Of a stretch of 8,789 nucleotides of DNA, positions 6,979 through 8,789 are shown one piece after another; position 1 is the stretch's first letter, and each line of letters begins with the position of its first letter. Source of the DNA: Candidatus Acidiferrales bacterium (GTDB lineage: Bacteria; Acidobacteriota; Terriglobia; Acidiferrales; UBA7541); NCBI GenBank assembly GCA_955651735.1, contig CATPAM010000570.1, forward strand, positions 1 through 8,789, in the 5' to 3' direction. The position numbers and the translations under genes were made by a program. Under the pieces are notes generated by a model, which saw only the letters and a list, made by a program, of their open reading frames with translations, did no database searches and had not been told where the DNA came from.

Positions 6979-6985
6979 AGCCTTC
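6963..6985 (+). repeat. 7-bp inverted repeat around the iscU stop codon
   Basis: GAAGGCT and AGCCTTC are perfect complements with a 9-nt loop that contains the iscU TAA. No T-run follows, so it is not a normal terminator. It could slow translation termination, stabilise the upstream RNA, or affect access to the iscA ribosome binding site a few nt downstream. A function is not shown. Confidence 0.4.
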
Positions 6986-7002
6986 CGCCAGGTGTTTTGA
7001 TT

Positions 7003-7365
7003 ATGGCAACAGAAACACTAAGTACTAATCTCGAGAAGATTCACCTGACCGAGCGCGCGGCCCTGAAAATCCGTGCCTTGCTCGAAAAGGATGGAGTTTC
7101 GCCTAAACAAGGCGGCCTGCGCGTGGGCGTGCAAGGCGGCGGCTGCTCCGGGTTGTCTTACGCTATGCGCTTGGATACGCAAGCGCGCGACCGCGACAAG
7201 ATTTTCGAGGAACACGGCGCGCGCATCTTCGTCGACCCCAAAAGCTTGCTGTATCTCAACGGCACGACACTCGAGTACGAAGAGACGCTGATGCGCCAGG
7301 GATTCGTGTTCCAGAATCCCAACGCCGCGCGCAATTGCGGCTGCGGCAGTTCCTTCACGGCCTAG
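7003..7365 (+). CDS. iscA: A-type iron-sulfur carrier, IscA
   Basis: A 120-residue A-type carrier protein that receives clusters or iron and delivers clusters to target enzymes, mainly [4Fe-4S] ones. Seen: LTERAALKIRALL near residues 16-27, GLRVGVQGGGCSGLSY with Cys48, and the C-terminal NCGCGSSF with Cys112 and Cys114. These are the three ligand cysteines of the HesB/IscA/ErpA family. The N-terminal dozen residues precede the usual family start and are typical of ErpA/SufA-like members, so ErpA is an alternative name. Its place after iscU favours IscA. I chose the ATG; an in-frame TTG two codons upstream is possible but less likely. AGGTG lies 8 nt before the ATG. The gap from iscU is 24 nt, so the gene belongs to the operon. 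Confidence 0.94.
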   Translation: MATETLSTNLEKIHLTERAALKIRALLEKDGVSPKQGGLRVGVQGGGCSGLSYAMRLDTQARDRDKIFEEHGARIFVDPKSLLYLNGTTLEYEETLMRQGFVFQNPNAARNCGCGSSFTA

Positions 7366-7367
7366 TC

Positions 7368-7387
7368 GAACAGGCTAAAGCCTGTTC
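7368..7387 (+). repeat. 9-bp perfect inverted repeat just after iscA
   Basis: GAACAGGCT and AGCCTGTTC flank AA, starting 3 nt after the iscA stop. It is a compact hairpin of the kind found in many copies between genes in some acidobacterial genomes (family statement from memory, not tested here). It is followed by C-rich sequence, not T-rich, so it may protect the 3' end of the iscA message. Confidence 0.55.
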
Positions 7388-7413
7388 CCCGGCGGCGCAG
7401 GCGGATCCAAACC

Positions 7414-7447
7414 AGTGGTTGGCAGCCGCACCGCCAGCCACTTTTTT
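7414..7447 (+). terminator. Intrinsic terminator-like hairpin between iscA and hscB
   Basis: AGTGGTTGGC (7414-7423) pairs with GCCAGCCACT (7433-7442) over 10 positions, one as a G-U pair, around a 9-nt loop. Five more T follow directly. This is the normal form of a Rho-independent terminator. It lies about 50 nt after iscA and over 70 nt before hscB, so it could end part of the iscR-iscA transcript. Confidence 0.6.
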
Positions 7448-7468
7448 GTTTCTGAAATGCGGAGCCAC

Positions 7469-7487
7469 ACGCAGCCTGGGGCTGCGT
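7469..7487 (+). repeat. 8-bp GC-rich inverted repeat upstream of hscB
   Basis: ACGCAGCC and GGCTGCGT flank the 3-nt loop TGG. It is the third hairpin in the iscA-hscB gap and lies 30 nt before the hscB start. The next bases are TGCTGAGTTTTG, with the short T-run too far away for a standard terminator. It may be a repeat-family hairpin or part of the hscB leader. Confidence 0.45.
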
Positions 7488-7519
7488 TGCTGAGTTTTGT
7501 ATCTAGGCGAATGAGAGAT

Positions 7520-8122
7520 ATGGGCGCACCATCCACAGCAAAGCCAAAGCAGCGCGACTATTTCGAGATGTTCGATATGCCGCGCAAGCTGTGGATCGAG
7601 ACGTCTGCGTTCGAGAAAAAATTCTTGGAGCTAAGCTGGAAGCTGCATCCCGACAAATTCGTAAATGCTAGTGCCGAGAAGCAGGAGCTTTCGCTAAAAC
7701 TTAGCTCGGAGCTGAACGACGCCTATCGCGTGCTGCGCGATCCGGTGGCGCGCATCGAATACTTGCTCGGAATCGAAGGCATGCGCAAAGAAGGCGAGCA
7801 GAGGCAGCAAGCTCCGCCCGAACTTCTGGAAGAAGTCTTCGAGCTGAACGAGTCGCTCGATGAACTGCGCGATACAAAGGTCTCCGGAGGCGACTTAATC
7901 TCGCTGAAGGCGCGTCTTGAAACCGCGGAAAAGAATTTTCAAGAGAAGCTCAGCAAAGTAGATACGCAACTGCAGGAAACTGCCCACCTGTGGGACGCCG
8001 CGATTGACGCGAGCGCCAATGACACCGATCGCAAAGGAATCATGGCACGGCTGAATGAGCTGCTGAATCGCCGATCGTACATAAGGAACTTGGTGACCAA
8101 CGTGCAAAAGGAGTTGCTGTAG
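7520..8122 (+). CDS. hscB: J-domain co-chaperone HscB
   Basis: A 200-residue type III J protein that brings IscU to HscA and stimulates its ATPase. Seen: an N-terminal J-domain beginning [10 protein letters not shown] at residues 12-21, with HPD at 43-45 (WKLHPDKF), [19 protein letters not shown] (65-83), and a helical C-terminal domain that in this family binds Isc[12 protein letters not shown] (108-118) corresponds to the E. coli HscB ELREELDEI segment. It lacks the N-terminal cysteine zinc motif of animal HSC20. The start is uncertain: the ATG at 7520 and an in-frame ATG at 7511 are both possible, and the frame is open back to 7415. I prefer 7520 because the J-domain starts soon after it and upstream codons lie in hairpin DNA. 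Both candidate ribosome binding sites are weak. Confidence 0.93.
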   Translation: MGAPSTAKPKQRDYFEMFDMPRKLWIETSAFEKKFLELSWKLHPDKFVNASAEKQELSLKLSSELNDAYRVLRDPVARIEYLLGIEGMRKEGEQRQQAPPELLEEVFELNESLDELRDTKVSGGDLISLKARLETAEKNFQEKLSKVDTQLQETAHLWDAAIDASANDTDRKGIMARLNELLNRRSYIRNLVTNVQKELL

Positions 8123-8147
8123 CTCAGGTCTTCAGGCCCGAGCTTTT
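8121..8147 (+). terminator. Terminator-like hairpin overlapping the hscB stop codon
   Basis: AGCTCAGGTC (8121-8130) pairs with GGCCCGAGCT (8135-8144) around the loop TTCA, with one A-C mismatch and one G-U pair. TTTCTTGTT follows. It resembles a weak intrinsic terminator between hscB and hscA, or an attenuating hairpin that lets some RNA polymerase through to hscA. Confidence 0.4.
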
Positions 8148-8148
8148 C

Positions 8149-8164
8149 TTGTTGGCACCAGCAA
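8149..8164. repeat. Near-palindromic 16-mer repeated from the coaD-aspC gap
   Basis: TTGTTGGCACCAGCAA differs by one base from TTGTTGGCGCCAGCAA at 1261-1276. Each copy can fold as a small 7-bp hairpin with one G-U pair. Both copies lie in short spacers just upstream of a gene. Two copies in under 9 kb suggest a small dispersed repeat family. Confidence 0.45.
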
Positions 8165-8177
8165 GGCTTTAGAAAAT

Positions 8178-8789
8178 ATGGCACGAACAGTTGGGATCGA
8201 TCTTGGAACTACGAACAGTCTGGTCGCATGCATCGACCCGCAGACTGGAGCGCCAAAGTGTATTCTGGGACCATCCGGATCGACGCTTTGCCCCTCGGTG
8301 GTTAGCCTTGATCCCGACGGTAGCATCATCGTGGGTGAGCCGGCGCGCCGCCGCCTGCTCACGCAGCCAGAGCGCACCATCTACTCGGTCAAGCGCCTGA
8401 TGGGACGAGGCGTCGCCGACATTCAAGATGAGCTAAGACTCTTTCCGTTTCGCATCGATTCTTCCAGCAAGAATGCTATCCGCGCACGACTCGGCGATAA
8501 ATTCTTCACTCCTCCGGAGATTTCCGCATTCATCTTGCGCGAATTGAAAAACTGGGCGGAAGCCTATTTCGGTGAAAGCGTTGGCCGCGCCGTCATCACC
8601 GTGCCCGCCTACTTCAATGACGCGCAGCGCCAGGCCACCAAAGACGCTGGGAAGCTCGCGGGTCTGGAAGTTCTGCGCCTCGTTAATGAACCGACCGCAG
8701 CCGCGTTGGCCTACGGCTTGCACGAAAAACAGCGCGGCCACGTCGCCGTGTACGATCTCGGCGGCGGCACTTTCGACATTTCCGCCCTA
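8178..8789 (+). CDS. hscA: Hsp70-family chaperone HscA, N-terminal part (runs off the window)
   Basis: The first 204 residues of an Hsp70, open to the last base of the window. Full length would be about 600-620. HscA binds LPPVK on IscU and uses ATP, with HscB, to release the cluster. Seen in the nucleotide-binding domain: phosphate loop 1 [12 protein letters not shown] (6-17), Lys72 in [24 protein letters not shown] (143-158) and Glu171 in [12 protein letters not shown]. Phosphate loop 2 is [10 protein letters not shown], with Asp193, Thr198 and Asp200. These match the catalytic set of E. coli DnaK. It lacks the N-terminal extension of E. coli HscA. DnaK is an alternative name, but the position 55 nt after hscB, in an operon whose IscU has LPPVK, favours HscA. 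The ribosome binding site (AAGG, 11 nt before ATG) is weak. Confidence 0.9.
   Translation, partial: MARTVGIDLGTTNSLVACIDPQTGAPKCILGPSGSTLCPSVVSLDPDGSIIVGEPARRRLLTQPERTIYSVKRLMGRGVADIQDELRLFPFRIDSSSKNAIRARLGDKFFTPPEISAFILRELKNWAEAYFGESVGRAVITVPAYFNDAQRQATKDAGKLAGLEVLRLVNEPTAAALAYGLHEKQRGHVAVYDLGGGTFDISAL

Noticed and set aside
6997..7002. TTG start for IscA two codons upstream of the ATG
   Set aside because: The ATG at 7003 has better spacing to AGGTG and gives a normal N terminus (MATETL).
7415..7519. N-terminal extension of HscB to the GTG at 7415
   Set aside because: The extension would be encoded by a terminator-like hairpin and a second inverted repeat and has no counterpart before the J-domain in the family.

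Overview
The window is bacterial, GC-rich and densely coded. It carries eight complete genes and one gene cut off by the right edge. The most likely source is an acidobacterium (Acidobacteriota, Terriglobia-like) or a relative. That is inference from three things: the gene style, the AspC-CoaD pairing, and the short GC-rich hairpin repeats in the gaps. No rRNA or marker gene is present to prove it.

Left part (about 1-4116): two housekeeping genes read leftward, coaD (phosphopantetheine adenylyltransferase, coenzyme A synthesis) followed by an aspartate aminotransferase of the AspC family. A 230-bp divergent gap separates coaD from a rightward gene for a secreted family GH20 beta-N-acetylhexosaminidase.

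Middle (4117-4544): a control region of over 400 bp with no credible gene. It holds a 9-bp inverted repeat, two copies of a 10-bp direct repeat set 21 bp apart, and two dyads with the same GACCAA-N3-AGTC core. The second dyad covers the likely transcription start of the next gene, just after a TTGACT-17-TATCTT promoter. These dyads look like Rrf2/IscR-type operators.

Right part (4545-8789): a full Isc-type iron-sulfur cluster operon in the order iscR, iscS, a small unknown gene, iscU, iscA, hscB, hscA (partial). IscR probably senses cluster supply. IscS takes sulfur from cysteine. IscU is the scaffold and keeps the LPPVK motif read by HscA. IscA is an A-type carrier. HscB/HscA are the co-chaperone/chaperone pair that releases the cluster from IscU. 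All key catalytic and ligand residues are visible. Two things are unusual. One is the 101-residue cysteine-free protein encoded between iscS and iscU, which I do not recognise. The other is a set of RNA hairpins, including terminator-like ones, that separates the assembly genes from the chaperone genes and could set their relative expression. No CRISPR array, tRNA, rRNA, insertion sequence or phage gene was found.
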